From NCBI RefSeq assembly GCF_026004115.1, contig NZ_BPIM01000001.1:1697501-1761500 (forward strand): DNA of 64,000 nucleotides, in the 5' to 3' direction. Made by a program: the position numbers and the translations under genes. Positions 15,912-25,974 of this stretch are shown one piece after another (position 1 is the stretch's first letter; every line of letters begins with the position of its first letter). Below the pieces are notes generated by a model that made no database searches, was not told the DNA's origin, and saw only the letters and a list, made by a program, of their open reading frames with translations. This DNA is from Meiothermus sp. Its GTDB lineage: Bacteria > Deinococcota > Deinococci > Deinococcales > Thermaceae.

Positions 15912-17273
15912 CTATTCCTCTTCCAGCAAGAGCGGCAAAAACACCGTGAAGCGGGTCTCGCCGGGTCGGCTGGCGACCCGAATCTCGCCCCCGTGGGCCT
16001 CGGCAATCTGCTTGGCGATGGCCAGCCCCAGGCCGGTGCCACCCTCGGGCCCCCGGGCAAAGCGCGTGAAGAGCCGGGGCAGTACCTCGGGGGCGATGCC
16101 CGGCCCGCGGTCCACAATGGCAAAGGCGGCCCAGGGCTGCTTGGGCGGTTTCATCTCGGGGGTGGAGGTGGTGCGAAGCTCGTCGGCGGACTCGTAGGGG
16201 TCGGGGGGGTTGTCGGTGGGCTCCTTGACCATCCAGACCCGCACCTGCACCTTTTCCGGGGCGCCGGCAGCCCGCACGGCGTTGGCGATCAGGTTGCGGG
16301 CTAGTTGCAAGAGGCGGTCGGGGTCGCCCAGTACCTCGGGGAACTCGGCGGGCATCTTGAGCACCACGCCGGGATACTCGCCCACGGCCTGGCGCAGCAG
16401 ATCGCCCAGGTTGACGATGTGGGCATTGACGCTGCGCTCGGCCTCGCCGCGGGCCAGGGCCAGCAGGTCTTGCACCATGCGGGCGGTATGGGCGGCAATT
16501 TTGCGGGCCCGCTCGAGCATCTCGGCGTCGCCGGGGTTGCGGCTCAAGCGCTCGAGGTAGCCGTTCAGCGAGGTGAGGGGGGTGCGCAGTTCGTGGGAGA
16601 CCTCGGCCAGAAAGGCCCGCTCGCGGGCCTGGGCCTCGCGCAGCTCGCTCAGCAGGTCGTTGACCTTTTCCACCATCAGCCCCAGGTCGTCCTTGGGGCC
16701 GGTGTAGTGGATGGGCTCGAGGTTGCGGGGGCCGCGCTTGTCTACCTCCGAGGCCGCCCGGTGCAGCGGAATGAGCGAAAGGCGGGCCGCCAGCACAATC
16801 AGAAGGGCCCCCAGGGGCAACAAAAAGGCCATGCCCTGCACCAGGGTATTGCGAACCGTAAGCGAGATGCTCTCAATGTAGCGGGTATCCTGGCTGACCA
16901 CCACCACTGCCCCCGGAATTTCCTGATAGGCAGCCATGAAATTGGGCGCGTAATAGGGTTTGGCGGTGCTGCTGGCCGCACGGATAAAGTTTTTGGGCAC
17001 TTTCTGTTCAAAGTCGGGTGTGGGTGCAATCAGGAGCTGCCCACCCGAACTGTAAAAGCTCACACTCACCGGACCGGAGCGAGGCAGGCTGATCTCCCCA
17101 GCGCGGCCCGAGGCGTAGAGCTGGGCCACTTCGTTCACGTAGCGCAAAAGGGTACGTTCGACCTGGCCGTACAGACCAAAATTGATACTGTAGACGGCAA
17201 TCGTCAGGGTCAGGGCCAGAATCAGCACCCACAGGATCGTATAGGCCAGGATCAGTCGGGTGCGGAAGGACAT
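15912..17273 (-). CDS. sensor histidine kinase
   Basis: 453 residues: membrane segment at about 7-30, an extracytoplasmic sensor region of about 115 residues, a second membrane segment at about 145-165, a HAMP-like linker (about 166-215), the H-box FLAEVSHELRTPLTSLNGYL with His227, and an ATP-binding domain with ARNLIANAV, DRGPGIAPE and GGTGLGLAIAKQIAEAHGG. It autophosphorylates and passes phosphate to the response regulator encoded 92 bases upstream in the same direction. A proline-rich insertion (PTDNPPDPYESADELRTTST) lies in the kinase domain between the N and G1 boxes. The signal is unknown. Confidence 0.93.
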   Translation of the reverse strand: MSFRTRLILAYTILWVLILALTLTIAVYSINFGLYGQVERTLLRYVNEVAQLYASGRAGEISLPRSGPVSVSFYSSGGQLLIAPTPDFEQKVPKNFIRAASSTAKPYYAPNFMAAYQEIPGAVVVVSQDTRYIESISLTVRNTLVQGMAFLLPLGALLIVLAARLSLIPLHRAASEVDKRGPRNLEPIHYTGPKDDLGLMVEKVNDLLSELREAQARERAFLAEVSHELRTPLTSLNGYLERLSRNPGDAEMLERARKIAAHTARMVQDLLALARGEAERSVNAHIVNLGDLLRQAVGEYPGVVLKMPAEFPEVLGDPDRLLQLARNLIANAVRAAGAPEKVQVRVWMVKEPTDNPPDPYESADELRTTSTPEMKPPKQPWAAFAIVDRGPGIAPEVLPRLFTRFARGPEGGTGLGLAIAKQIAEAHGGEIRVASRPGETRFTVFLPLLLEEE

Positions 17274-17365
17274 AAGCCGTCTTGGGATTCAGGCGCCCAG
17301 GGTAGAGAGCCGGTTCGGGTGCTTTGAGGGGCTATACCCTGGGCCCTCGGTATGGGGCCAGGTGT

Positions 17366-18040
17366 TCACTCGGCTTCGCGCTGCCGCAGGGCGTAACCCA
17401 CCCCGCGCACGGTACGCAGGTAGCCATAGGCGCCGGCTTCGCGCAGCTTGGAGCGCAGGTTGGCAATGTGGACGTCTACCACATTGGAGTCGCGCTCGAG
17501 CTGCCTTCCCCACAGGTGCTCCTCAATCTCCTGGCGGCTGAACACCTTGCCGGCGCGGCTCACCAGGAGCGAGAGCAACTCGAACTCCTTGGGCGAAAGG
17601 CGTAGTTCCTGCCCGTCGTAGAGTACCTGGCGTTTTGCCAGATGCACTTCCAGCCCCCCCACACTGACCTGTTCGCCCCCTTCGCGGTGGCGCAGCTGTA
17701 CCTGGATGCGCGCCAACAGCTCTGCGGTATGAAAGGGCTTGACGATGTAGTCATCGGCGCCATCGGAGAGCAGGCTGACCTTGCGTTCGACCGCATCGGC
17801 AGCGGTCAGGACGATGATGGGCACTTCGTAGCCGGCCCGTATGCGGCGGGCTACTTCGCCGCCGTCCAGGTCGGGCAAGCCCAGGTCGAGAATCACCAGA
17901 TCGGGTACTGCCTCGCGCAGGCGCACCAGGCCCGACATGCCGCCCGAGGCCCAGTCCACAGTGTAGCCGGCTTCGCCGAGCTCGAGCTGCAAGAGGTGGG
18001 CAATCTCAGGGTCGTCTTCAATCAGCAGAATACGTTTCAT
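17366..18040 (-). CDS. OmpR-family response regulator
   Basis: 224 residues. Receiver domain with the acidic pair IEDD at 7-10, phospho-acceptor Asp52 in LVILDLGLPDLDG and the conserved Lys in YIVKPFH, followed by a winged-helix DNA-binding domain (LSPKEFELLSLLVSRAGKVFSR, VDVHIANLRSKL, RTVRGVGYAL). Its ATG overlaps the stop of the upstream secreted-protein gene by four bases, and the kinase gene follows, so the three are one operon. Confidence 0.95.
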   Translation of the reverse strand: MKRILLIEDDPEIAHLLQLELGEAGYTVDWASGGMSGLVRLREAVPDLVILDLGLPDLDGGEVARRIRAGYEVPIIVLTAADAVERKVSLLSDGADDYIVKPFHTAELLARIQVQLRHREGGEQVSVGGLEVHLAKRQVLYDGQELRLSPKEFELLSLLVSRAGKVFSRQEIEEHLWGRQLERDSNVVDVHIANLRSKLREAGAYGYLRTVRGVGYALRQREAE

Positions 18041-18396
18041 CGAACCTCCGGCAAGACACGCCCATTGGGCAGATTCAAGCGGTATGTGCGGGTTAAAAGC
18101 TCGTTCAGGCTAACACGCTCTCCTTGGATCATGAGTGAAATATCCCCGCGGGGGGTGGTGATTCCATTGTATGGAGCACGGTAGCCCCCATCCACCCGAA
18201 AAAGCACCCGAACCTCCCGGTTGGCCGGTGCGGGCAGTTTGCTTTGTAAAACCAGGTTGCGTTCATCTACCTGCCAGACCACATACACCGTAAGCAAATC
18301 GGGGGACACCACCCGGATCTCACTGCCCGAAGGAATATAGGGGAGATTGGGCAGTGGCGCAAGCGCCAATACAAAGGCCAATAGGAGACTGCGCAT
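18037..18396 (-). CDS. small secreted protein co-transcribed with a two-component system
   Basis: 119 residues from ATG at 18396 (MRSLLLAFVLALAPLPNLPY), a signal peptide; upstream in-frame GTG/ATG codons would spoil it. I do not recognise the family. The mature part is rich in beta-prone segments (LLTVYVVWQVDERNLVLQS, REVRVLFRVDGGYRAP) and has no cysteine. The stop overlaps the response-regulator start (ATGA), so it is the first gene of the sensor operon and may provide or modulate the periplasmic signal; that is inference. Confidence 0.75.
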   Translation of the reverse strand: MRSLLLAFVLALAPLPNLPYIPSGSEIRVVSPDLLTVYVVWQVDERNLVLQSKLPAPANREVRVLFRVDGGYRAPYNGITTPRGDISLMIQGERVSLNELLTRTYRLNLPNGRVLPEVR

Positions 18397-18625
18397 CGTC
18401 ACACCACTATGCAAGGCTACCCGAACAGGCACATGGGATTCCGGTAAAGGGCATTTTAACCTGATGGGGCGGTGTTGGCGCGATTCTCGAGATCAAGCGG
18501 TGCTCCATAAGCCTGCAATCGGGTTCAATACCGGGCAATTCCAGCTTCAATGCTAGTGCAAATACCAACCCCTGAAGTTTAGCATTTCTTTAGGCGTGCC
18601 GTAATGCCTGGGTCACGCTACGACG

Positions 18626-19176
18626 TCATTTCCCCTTGAAACCTTGAACTGCCTGCAGCCCCCTGCGATAGCGTTCCAGCAAGGGCTGGCTGTTGGTGGC
18701 GGTTGTGCCTATCTCGAAGTCCTGAGGAGCGGTGGCGCTAATGGCTCCGTCAAGGCTTGTGTACAGGCCGGCCCCCACCAGCCCTAAAATGGCGGCCCCA
18801 CGAGCCGGGCCTTCCTCGATGAAGGTACGGGCCAGAGGCAAGGCCAGTGCGCTGCCCACAATCGAAAGCCAGAAATCGGAGCGGCCCTCCACCAATGGCC
18901 AGCAGCCGGTCTATCCTGACCAAAGGCTGCATTACCTCCAGTACCTCCCGCAAACCAAAGATCCCAGTTTTCTTGTTTTAGCTTCTGCGCCAGCTCGCCC
19001 AACACCTGGTGGGCGGCCTCTACCCAGTCCGAGGGATTTTGTTCTGTCCAGCCGGGTCTGGGGGTCAGCAAGGGATAGGCTGTGCTGGCTGCAGCGACGG
19101 TCCGCCCATCTGCCGTTATTGCAATGGCCTTGAGCCCACTGGTGCCCAGATCCATACCAATACCGACGGGTTTCAT
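18626..19176 (-). pseudogene. xylB: decayed xylulokinase-type (FGGY) sugar kinase
   Basis: The start at 19176 reads KPVGIGMDLGTSGLKAIAI, followed by PRPGWTEQNPSDWVEAA, the N terminus of a xylulokinase. After about 66 residues the sequence jumps, in another frame, to GLREVLEVMQPLVRIDRLLAIGGG, which belongs some 320-350 residues later in a full kinase, and then shifts frame again into GRSDFWLSIVGSAL and the true C terminus ending at 18626. So a large internal deletion plus at least one frameshift has destroyed the gene; about 550 of ~1450 bases remain. No function expected. Confidence 0.85.
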
Positions 19177-19292
19177 ATGGCTATAGCCTACGCTTGACCG
19201 GACAGGTTTTGCCAACCCCGGTATGCGATGCTGGGTGGTGGATGGGGCAAAAACGATCCGTCTCTGGAACAATTCACCCAAGCTTTCTGAAG

Positions 19293-19298
19293 TACAAT
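19293..19298 (+). promoter_or_regulatory. -10 hexamer of the 97-residue protein gene
   Basis: TACAAT ends five bases before the GTG at 19304, indicating a leaderless transcript. Confidence 0.45.
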
Positions 19299-19303
19299 AA
19301 AGC

Positions 19304-19597
19304 GTGAAAAAAATAGAAACTATATTAGCTGACCTCGAGCAAGAGCTAGATGAACGAATGCAAGAGGCAGTGAATCCACCCAACCTGGTGATGGCCAATC
19401 AGCTACTAGAACGCATGTTCAAGCAAATGGATCAGGCCATCATTTTCGATAAAACCATTCGAGCACGCCTCGAAGGTGAACTCGAGGCGCTGCGCGAAAT
19501 ACTGCAAAGCCCTGATGCCTCTGGAGGGGCTAAAGAGCGGCTCGAGGTTTTTCGCAACTTCTACCAGGAAAGCTTCAGCAACGGGCAAATTGTGTAG
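19304..19597 (+). CDS. small acidic helical protein, unknown function
   Basis: 97 residues, GTG start. Strongly charged and almost wholly helix-prone (ILADLEQELDERMQEA, RARLEGELEALREIL), with coiled-coil character in the first 25 and in residues 50-70. No known domain recognised, no cysteine or signal peptide, so probably a small cytosolic protein acting as a dimer or adaptor. It stands alone between the dead sugar kinase and the orphan binding protein. Coding nature is supported by codon usage like its neighbours and a leaderless-type promoter. Confidence 0.7.
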   Translation: MKKIETILADLEQELDERMQEAVNPPNLVMANQLLERMFKQMDQAIIFDKTIRARLEGELEALREILQSPDASGGAKERLEVFRNFYQESFSNGQIV

Positions 19598-19656
19598 CCT
19601 GCCCGTGTGCAAAACGCGATGATGCAAAACTTCAGGGTGCATTCAGAATGTTGCTC

Positions 19657-19662
19657 TAAGCT
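19657..19662 (+). promoter_or_regulatory. -10 hexamer of the orphan sugar-binding protein gene
   Basis: TAAGCT ends six bases before the GTG at 19669. The same hexamer stands at a similar distance before rbsK and the nucleoside hydrolase gene. Confidence 0.45.
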
Positions 19663-19668
19663 GAGGCC

Positions 19669-20877
19669 GTGAACGTCACGCTCCAACGCTGGCTCATTGT
19701 AGGCTTATTTTTTGGTGCTGCTTACGCACAAAGACCCACAGAAATCGCTTTTTGGCACACGCTGGATTCGCCCGGGCGGGAGGCACTGGAAAAGATCGTC
19801 GGCGAGTTCAACGGTCGCCAGCGCGAGTACCGCATTGCGGTGCAGTATGTGGGCGACCTGCGCGAAGGGGGCATCAGGCTTACCTCGGCCATCCGGGCAG
19901 GCAACCCGCCCCAGCTTTATTACGGCGAGGTTTCATTTGTCAGCCGGGCCGTGCAGGAGAACCTGGCCCTGCCGCTGGATGAATACCTGGGCAATCTGCC
20001 CACCGATTTCTATCCGGGGTTGCTCGAGACCGGGCGCTTTCGGGGCAAAACCTATGCCTTGCCGGTGGAACTGCACCTGCCGGTGCTTTTTTATAACGCC
20101 GACCAACTCGCGGCCCGCCGGCTCACCCCTCCCCAAAGCTGGGAGGCCCTGGCCAACGCGGCTCAGCAACTCACCACCCGTTCAGCCAAAGGGCTGATTG
20201 TGGTGAGCGATGTGTACAGCTTTAATGCCGTGGTGATGAGCCGGGGTGGGCAACTGGTGCGCGACGGGCGCCCCAACTTTACCGATGTCCGGGTGATAGA
20301 GAGCCTCGAGTATTTGCAAAGCCTGGTGCGGGCGGGGAGTGCCCAGAGCCGCAACATCGCCGAGGCCCAGTTTGCCCTGGTGGACTTTGTGCGCACCAAA
20401 ACCTTTATGGGCATCGCACCCGTAACGGTCTGGCCGGTGCTGGAAAAACGCACCCCCATTCCTTTCCGCCTGGGGGTGGCGCCTTTGCCCCGCACACCCG
20501 ATGGCAAGTTGCCGCTGGCCGGGGGGAATCTGATGGTGTTGCGCGGAGCCAGCGAGGCTCAAGCCCGAGGGGTGGTGGCCCTGTGGCGCTACTGGATGGA
20601 GCCGGCCCACATAGCCGAGTGGGTCAGGGCGACCTACTGCCTGCCCCTGCGTCGCGCGACCCAGCCCCTGCTGGAAGATTTCTACCGCGAAGACCCCCGC
20701 CGCCGGGTGGCCTTTAGCGGCCTCGAGCAGGCCGCGCCCTGGGCCCAAGACCCCGAAGTGACCCTCTGGTATGGCTTTTTGGAAGAGGCCCTCGAGCGTG
20801 TTCTGAAGGGCAATGCCAACCCCCGTCAGGCCCTCGAAGAGGCCCAGCGCAAGGCCCTGGCGCTGGAGCGTCGCTGA
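19669..20877 (+). CDS. orphan ABC sugar-binding protein (family 1, UgpB-like)
   Basis: 402 residues, GTG start, signal peptide MNVTLQRWLIVGLFFGAAYA followed by QRPTEIAFWHTLDSPG, the usual opening of glycerol-phosphate/oligosaccharide-binding proteins. Further family features: YALPVELHLPVLFYNAD and the C-terminal ALERVLKGNANPRQALEEAQ. No permease or ATPase gene is adjacent, so it either serves a transporter encoded elsewhere or has been left behind with the neighbouring xylulokinase relic. Ligand unknown. Confidence 0.88.
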   Translation: MNVTLQRWLIVGLFFGAAYAQRPTEIAFWHTLDSPGREALEKIVGEFNGRQREYRIAVQYVGDLREGGIRLTSAIRAGNPPQLYYGEVSFVSRAVQENLALPLDEYLGNLPTDFYPGLLETGRFRGKTYALPVELHLPVLFYNADQLAARRLTPPQSWEALANAAQQLTTRSAKGLIVVSDVYSFNAVVMSRGGQLVRDGRPNFTDVRVIESLEYLQSLVRAGSAQSRNIAEAQFALVDFVRTKTFMGIAPVTVWPVLEKRTPIPFRLGVAPLPRTPDGKLPLAGGNLMVLRGASEAQARGVVALWRYWMEPAHIAEWVRATYCLPLRRATQPLLEDFYREDPRRRVAFSGLEQAAPWAQDPEVTLWYGFLEEALERVLKGNANPRQALEEAQRKALALERR

Positions 20878-20912
20878 GCGCCACGGCTAGATGCCTTCCA
20901 AGAGTACTTCGT

Positions 20913-23405
20913 TCAGCCTATGGCTTGCCGGGTGTAGGGCAGATCCCGGTGGTTATGCCAGAAGATGCGGTTGGTTAGCTCGGCCAGGCCCCAGGCCAGC
21001 AGGGCTGTGCCGAGCAGCACGCCCCACAGCAGCAGAGGTAGCGGAACCAGATCCAGCGCCAGGGTACTGGCCGGAAGCATGCCGACCAGGAACTGCACGG
21101 CCAGCCCCAGCAGCACCGCGCCGTGAAGCCAGGGGTTGGGCAGGGGAAACAGGTGGGTGTGGCGGGCCGGATAAGCGAAGAAAAGCTGCCCAATGGCCAT
21201 GAAATGGAAAGTGGCGCTGCGGGTGGCCTCGAGGCTATACCCCAAGCGCGGCAGCAGGCCCAGAAGCCCCAGCGCACAAAGGGCCTTGATGCTTCCGCTC
21301 ACCAGCACAAAGCGCAAAGAAACTCTATCCAGCAGAGGGGCTTTAGGGGGCCGCGGTGGGTGCTGCATGACGCTGGGGTTTTTATCCAGGGTGAGCGAGA
21401 TGGCCGGTAGACCGTCGGTAATCAGGTTGATCCACAGGATTTGCACCGCCGTCAGGGGCAGCAACAGGGCGCCGGTGGCATCCCGCAGGTTCAAGAGGGC
21501 GGCAGCCAGAGCGCCGATGGCCACTACCAGCACTTCCGAGAGGTTGGTGGAAAAGAGGAAGCGAATGAATTTCTGGATGTTCTCGTAGATGTTGCGCCCT
21601 TCCTCGATGGCCGCCACGATGGTGGCGAAATTGTCGTCCAGCAAGACCAGGTCGGCCACCTCGCGGCTTACGTCCGAGCCGCGCTGGCCCATGGCTACGC
21701 CCACATCGGAGCGTTTGAGGGCTGGGGCATCGTTCACGCCGTCGCCGGTCATGGCCACTACCTCGCCGCTGGACTGGAGCATCTCCACCAGCCGGAGCTT
21801 GTGCTCGGGGGAGACCCGGGCAAACACGTTTACCTCGCGGATGGCCTCGAGCAGGGCTTGTGGGCTGAATTTTTCCAGGTCGCTGCCGGTGATGACGCGC
21901 TCGCCTGGAATGCCAATCTGGTGGGCAATGGCCAGTGCGGTAGCGGGGTGGTCGCCTGTGACCATCAGAACCCGAATTCCGGCTTCCTGGGCTTTGCGGA
22001 TGGCCTCCGGTACTTCCGCCCGGGGTGGATCCCAGAACAGCACCAGGCCTAGAAATTGCAGGTTTTCTTCAGCCTCGCCTTCACCCCGAGCTACCCCCAG
22101 CACCCGGTAGCCCTCGGCGGCGTAGGCCAGGGCTTTTTCCTGCCAGGACTGGTATTCATGCGCGGGCAGATGGGAGCGCCCCAGCAGCACCTCGGGGGCT
22201 CCTTTGAAGTAGCTGACCGGGCCCTGTGGGGTCTCTACCGTGACCCGCTGAAACTTGTGACCGCTCTCGAAGGCCCGCTCGGAAAGGCGGGGGTGTTGTT
22301 GCCGCAGGGCCTCGGGGTCGAGATCCAGGCGCTGTAGGTAATGCAGCAGGGCCAGGTCCATGGGGTCGCCGATGCCGTGGTCGGCGTCGTTGGCCAGGGC
22401 CAGGGCCACCTGGGCTTGGGCGGGGTCGGGGCTGTCCAGGGCCCGCACCTCCATACGATTTTCGGTGAGGGTGCCGGTTTTGTCGGTGGCAATGACCGTG
22501 ACCGAACCCAGCGCTTCCACCGCCGAAAGTTTGCGCACCACTGCCTTGCGGACGGCCATGCGTTCCACCCCCAGCGAGAGGGTCAGGGTTAGCACGGCCG
22601 GAAGCCCCTCGGGTACAGCGGCGACTGCCAGGGCCACGGCAAACAGAAAGACCTGCGGAAGCCGACCCGCCCCCTCGGTAAAGAGGCCCAGCAGCACCAG
22701 GGCCCCGGCCAGCACCAGCACCCACCGGGCGACCTGGTTGCCAAAGTGATGCAGGTCGTGCTCGAGGGGGGTGGGTTCGGCTTTTATCTCGCCCAGCAGG
22801 GTGGCCAGCTTGCCCAAAGCGCTTTCGGGGCCGGTGCGCTGCACCCTGGCAAAGGCCTTGCCCCGTACCAGCAGGGTGCCGCTAAAAAGCTCCTCACCCA
22901 CCTCTTTTTCGGCGGGCAGACTCTCGCCGGTCAAGACCGACTCGTCTACCAGGGGGCTGCCCTCGAGTACCTCTACATCGGCGGGCACCCGGTCGCCGGC
23001 CTCGAGGCGCACCAGGTCTCCGGGTACCAGTTCGCGGCTGGGGCGCTGCACCCAGGCCCCATCGCGCTCCACCCAGACCAGGGGGCTGGACAGGCGCTTG
23101 AGCTTGTTCAAGGCCGCTTCCGATTTGCGTTCCTGCCAGGTGCCCAGGCCCGCGTTGAGCAACAGAATCAGCCCGATGACCAGGGACTCCAGCGGCCAGC
23201 CATGCCGGCCCTCGAGCCACCACACCCCAGAGTCCACCGCCAGGGCAAAGAGCAGAATATAGATCAGAGGGCTTTTGAACTGGCGCAGAAAACGGCGCCA
23301 CAGCGGCTCTGGGCGCTTCTCGGGCAGGGCGTTGGGGCCCTGGCGTTTGAGGCGCTCGCGGGCTTCTACTTCGCTGAGTCCAGTCCAGGGTAGTTGGGCG
23401 CTCAT
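20913..23405 (-). CDS. P-type cation-transporting ATPase (P2A, Ca2+/cation type)
   Basis: 830 residues from ATG at 23405, which has GGAGGG at good spacing; an ATG at 23423 is less likely. N-terminal cation-ATPase domain ([20 protein letters not shown]), LTGES actuator loop, [22 protein letters not shown] membrane motif (split at AVPEGLPAV), phosphorylation site [19 protein letters not shown] nucleotide site, [17 protein letters not shown] hinge and about ten membrane segments. It pumps a cation, probably Ca2+, out of the cytosol; the NLSEV and [11 protein letters not shown] segments fit P2A pumps, but ion choice cannot be fixed by eye. The start lies close to the stop of the hydrogenase protease gene, so it may be co-transcribed with the hydrogenase operon. 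Confidence 0.92.
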   Translation of the reverse strand: MSAQLPWTGLSEVEARERLKRQGPNALPEKRPEPLWRRFLRQFKSPLIYILLFALAVDSGVWWLEGRHGWPLESLVIGLILLLNAGLGTWQERKSEAALNKLKRLSSPLVWVERDGAWVQRPSRELVPGDLVRLEAGDRVPADVEVLEGSPLVDESVLTGESLPAEKEVGEELFSGTLLVRGKAFARVQRTGPESALGKLATLLGEIKAEPTPLEHDLHHFGNQVARWVLVLAGALVLLGLFTEGAGRLPQVFLFAVALAVAAVPEGLPAVLTLTLSLGVERMAVRKAVVRKLSAVEALGSVTVIATDKTGTLTENRMEVRALDSPDPAQAQVALALANDADHGIGDPMDLALLHYLQRLDLDPEALRQQHPRLSERAFESGHKFQRVTVETPQGPVSYFKGAPEVLLGRSHLPAHEYQSWQEKALAYAAEGYRVLGVARGEGEAEENLQFLGLVLFWDPPRAEVPEAIRKAQEAGIRVLMVTGDHPATALAIAHQIGIPGERVITGSDLEKFSPQALLEAIREVNVFARVSPEHKLRLVEMLQSSGEVVAMTGDGVNDAPALKRSDVGVAMGQRGSDVSREVADLVLLDDNFATIVAAIEEGRNIYENIQKFIRFLFSTNLSEVLVVAIGALAAALLNLRDATGALLLPLTAVQILWINLITDGLPAISLTLDKNPSVMQHPPRPPKAPLLDRVSLRFVLVSGSIKALCALGLLGLLPRLGYSLEATRSATFHFMAIGQLFFAYPARHTHLFPLPNPWLHGAVLLGLAVQFLVGMLPASTLALDLVPLPLLLWGVLLGTALLAWGLAELTNRIFWHNHRDLPYTRQAIG

Positions 23406-23419
23406 GGGGCCCTCCGGCA

Positions 23420-23908
23420 TCACACTTCACTCTGGCGGGGGTTTGTTACGAAGACATTACCAGGGCCGGCTGCCGCCTTCAGGAGGGCTTGAACGAGCTG
23501 TTCGGCCGTCTTTATGACCTCCGGGCTGAGTGCTTCACCTGGTCTAAACGCCTGGCCCTCGATGCCGAAAATCAGGGTGCGGCGGGGCAGGACGCCCAGG
23601 GCGCGGGCAATTTCCAGGGCCTGGGCCAGGCTAAGGGTGTGGCTCGAGAGGCGCTCAAAAGCTGCGGGCAGGGGCTCCTGGCCCACCTCCATCACATGCA
23701 GGGTTCCCGGCGGGTGGCCCGAGACCACCGCCTCCACCAGCCAGGCTTCGCCCGCGCCGGCCAGGCCCTCCACCAGCCGGGTCAGGTCGTCGGCTACCTC
23801 GAAGACCTCGAGGCCCGCCTCCCGCAGATGCCGGGCCACCCAGGGCCCCACCCCATCGTCCTGACGGTAGGAGTTGCCCAGGGTGAAAATCTTACCGGAC
23901 TTGCTCAA
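23420..23908 (-). CDS. hydrogenase maturation endopeptidase (HyaD/HycI family)
   Basis: 162 residues. Opens with [20 protein letters not shown], the GNxxxxDDGxG motif of [NiFe]-hydrogenase maturation proteases; the Asp/Asp and the [14 protein letters not shown] region with its His are nickel-binding features. It would remove the C-terminal tail of the large subunit encoded just upstream, whose 3' end it overlaps by 17 bases. The last 25 residues (from ALLKAAAG) are variable. Confidence 0.9.
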   Translation of the reverse strand: MSKSGKIFTLGNSYRQDDGVGPWVARHLREAGLEVFEVADDLTRLVEGLAGAGEAWLVEAVVSGHPPGTLHVMEVGQEPLPAAFERLSSHTLSLAQALEIARALGVLPRRTLIFGIEGQAFRPGEALSPEVIKTAEQLVQALLKAAAGPGNVFVTNPRQSEV

Positions 23909-25202
23909 TTTCCAGCCTCAAAAAGTGGGTTGCGCACGAGATACAGGGGTCGTAGTTGCGGATGGTCTGCTCGCAGCGCAGGGTGAGTTCGGGTTTGGGG
24001 AGCTGCAGGTTCGCGGCCACAAACTGCCGCAGGTCTTCTTCAATCATCTTCTGATTTTGCGAGGTGGGGGGCACAATCCTGGCCTCGGTAATCAGGCCCT
24101 GTTCGTCCATACGGTAGCGATGGTAGAGGATGCCGCGCGGGGCCTCGCTGCTACCCGCGCCTTCCCCGGCCCTGGGGGTGATGGCAAGGCAGGGGGCATC
24201 GGGTTCCTCGTATTCGGCGATCAGGCGCAGGGCCTCCTCGCAGGCATACAAGGTCTCCACCGCCCGCACCACGATGCTCTGGAAGGGGTTGCGGCAGACC
24301 GGCCCTAAACCGGCTTCCCGGGCCACCGCCTGCACTGTGGTTGGAAGCTGGTCGAAGTTGAGGTTGTAGCGGGCCAGCGGCCCTACCAGGTAAGGCCTCC
24401 CCTCCAGGGTGGCGTGCAGGGCGTTGGAGTGGGGAACGTGTTCCTCGCGGAAGTGCTGCTCGAACTCGGCCACCGCGATGTCCAGGCCCCGGCTCGAAAC
24501 CAGGCGGCCTCCCAGAATGGGGTACTCGCCTTCCTGACGCAGCGAGACAAAGGTGTAGTCGGGCGCGAAATCCGGGAAGTCTAGGCTGCCTACAAAATGC
24601 ACCGTCAGGAGGGCGATCTCGCGGGCTCGCTCGAGCTTATCCCGCAGGGCTAAAAGCTCGGCCTTGCGCGGCACCCGGTAGAAACCCCCTACCTTCACGT
24701 TGATGGGGTGAATCTCCCGCCCACCCAGCAGGGTCATCAGTTCGTTGCCGGTTTTTTTTAGCGCCAGGGCCTGCTGAATCCGTTCGGGCTGGTCTTGGGC
24801 CAGCCGCACTGCGTCGGAATAGCCCAGAAAGTCGGGCAGGTGCAAAAAATAAATGTGCAGGGCGTGGCTCTCGATCCATTCGCCGCAGTACAAGAGCCGC
24901 CGCAGGGCTTTGAGCGGGCCTTCGACCTGCACCCCCAGGGCGGCTTCCAGGGCCTGGCACGAGCTCATCTGGTAGGCCACCGGGCAGATGCCGCAGATGC
25001 GGGCGGTGATATCGGGCACCTCGGCAAAACTGCGCCCGCGCAGAAAGGCCTCAAAGAAGCGCGGGGGCTCAAAGATGTTGAGCCGCACCTCTTCAACCTG
25101 GCTGCCCTTGACCCGTACGTACAAAGCCCCTTCTCCCTCCACACGGGCCAGGTTGCCCACTCGAATGGTCTTGGTCTGCTGCGGTTTAGGGGCCTCACCC
25201 AT
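23892..25202 (-). CDS. hydA: [NiFe]-hydrogenase large (alpha) subunit, group 3b type
   Basis: 436 residues. Both nickel-binding pairs are intact: RICGICP with Cys70 and Cys73, and DPCISC with Cys420 and Cys423, followed by ATH at 424-426. The remaining ten residues after His426 are the tail removed by the maturation protease. No signal peptide, so cytosolic. The operon context (FAD/NAD(P) subunit, iron-sulfur subunit) makes this a group 3b bidirectional NADP-linked hydrogenase, sulfhydrogenase-like. The start overlaps the small-subunit stop by eight bases. Accessory hyp genes are not in this window. Confidence 0.93.
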   Translation of the reverse strand: MGEAPKPQQTKTIRVGNLARVEGEGALYVRVKGSQVEEVRLNIFEPPRFFEAFLRGRSFAEVPDITARICGICPVAYQMSSCQALEAALGVQVEGPLKALRRLLYCGEWIESHALHIYFLHLPDFLGYSDAVRLAQDQPERIQQALALKKTGNELMTLLGGREIHPINVKVGGFYRVPRKAELLALRDKLERAREIALLTVHFVGSLDFPDFAPDYTFVSLRQEGEYPILGGRLVSSRGLDIAVAEFEQHFREEHVPHSNALHATLEGRPYLVGPLARYNLNFDQLPTTVQAVAREAGLGPVCRNPFQSIVVRAVETLYACEEALRLIAEYEEPDAPCLAITPRAGEGAGSSEAPRGILYHRYRMDEQGLITEARIVPPTSQNQKMIEEDLRQFVAANLQLPKPELTLRCEQTIRNYDPCISCATHFLRLEIEQVR

Positions 25203-25974
25203 GACGTTCTGCCTCCTTGCTGAAGGCCCTGGCCCCGGCGTTGTAGGTGCGGAAGGCCCGCTGCTGGGCTGCCTCGCCTACGCCGAGGAGCGTCCACCAG
25301 GCGCTTAGGGCCACGGTGTTGGGGTTTTCCTGAGGGCCGAAACACCCGTAGCAGCCCCGCTGATAGGCCGGACAGATGGCCCCACATCCGGCCTGGGTCA
25401 CCGGCCCCAGGCAGGGGGTGCCCTGGGCCACCATCACACAGACCGTGTCCCGGGCTTTGCACTCCAGGCAGACGCTGTGCCGGGGGATGTTGGGCCTGCG
25501 TTTGTGCAGGAAAGCCGAGATGACCTCGAGCAACTGCCCTTTGTTAATCGGGCAACCCCGTAACTCAAAATCGACTTTCACGTGCTCGGAAATGGGGGTG
25601 GAGTGCTTGAGGGTTTTTATGTACTCGGGTTTTGCGTAGACGATGCGGGTGAACTCCTCCACATCGGCAAAATTGCGCAGGGCCTGGATGCCCCCTGCGG
25701 TGGCGCAGGCCCCAATGGTGACCAGAAACCTGGAGTTCTTGCGGATGGCCTGGATGCGCTCTGCATCATGGGGGGTGGTGATGGAGCCCTCGACCAGCGA
25801 GAGGTCGTAGGGGCCCGGCAGGACAGCACTGGAAGCCTCGAGGAAGTTGGCAATCTGAACCGCTCCGGCTACCTGCAGGAGCTCGTCCTCGCAGTCCAGC
25901 AGGGAGAGCTGACACCCGTCACAGGAAGCAAATTTCCAGACCGCCAGGGTGGGTTTGCGCTGTTTGCTTGGCAC
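25195..25974 (-). CDS. hydD: [NiFe]-hydrogenase small (delta) subunit
   Basis: 259 residues. The N terminus has [19 protein letters not shown] with Cys18 and Cys21 binding the proximal cluster, then [14 protein letters not shown] and [11 protein letters not shown], and a C-terminal cysteine-rich segment ([30 protein letters not shown] split over residues 168-216) for the medial and distal clusters. It passes electrons between the large subunit and the flavin module. No twin-arginine signal, consistent with a cytosolic enzyme. Confidence 0.93.
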   Translation of the reverse strand: MPSKQRKPTLAVWKFASCDGCQLSLLDCEDELLQVAGAVQIANFLEASSAVLPGPYDLSLVEGSITTPHDAERIQAIRKNSRFLVTIGACATAGGIQALRNFADVEEFTRIVYAKPEYIKTLKHSTPISEHVKVDFELRGCPINKGQLLEVISAFLHKRRPNIPRHSVCLECKARDTVCVMVAQGTPCLGPVTQAGCGAICPAYQRGCYGCFGPQENPNTVALSAWWTLLGVGEAAQQRAFRTYNAGARAFSKEAERHG

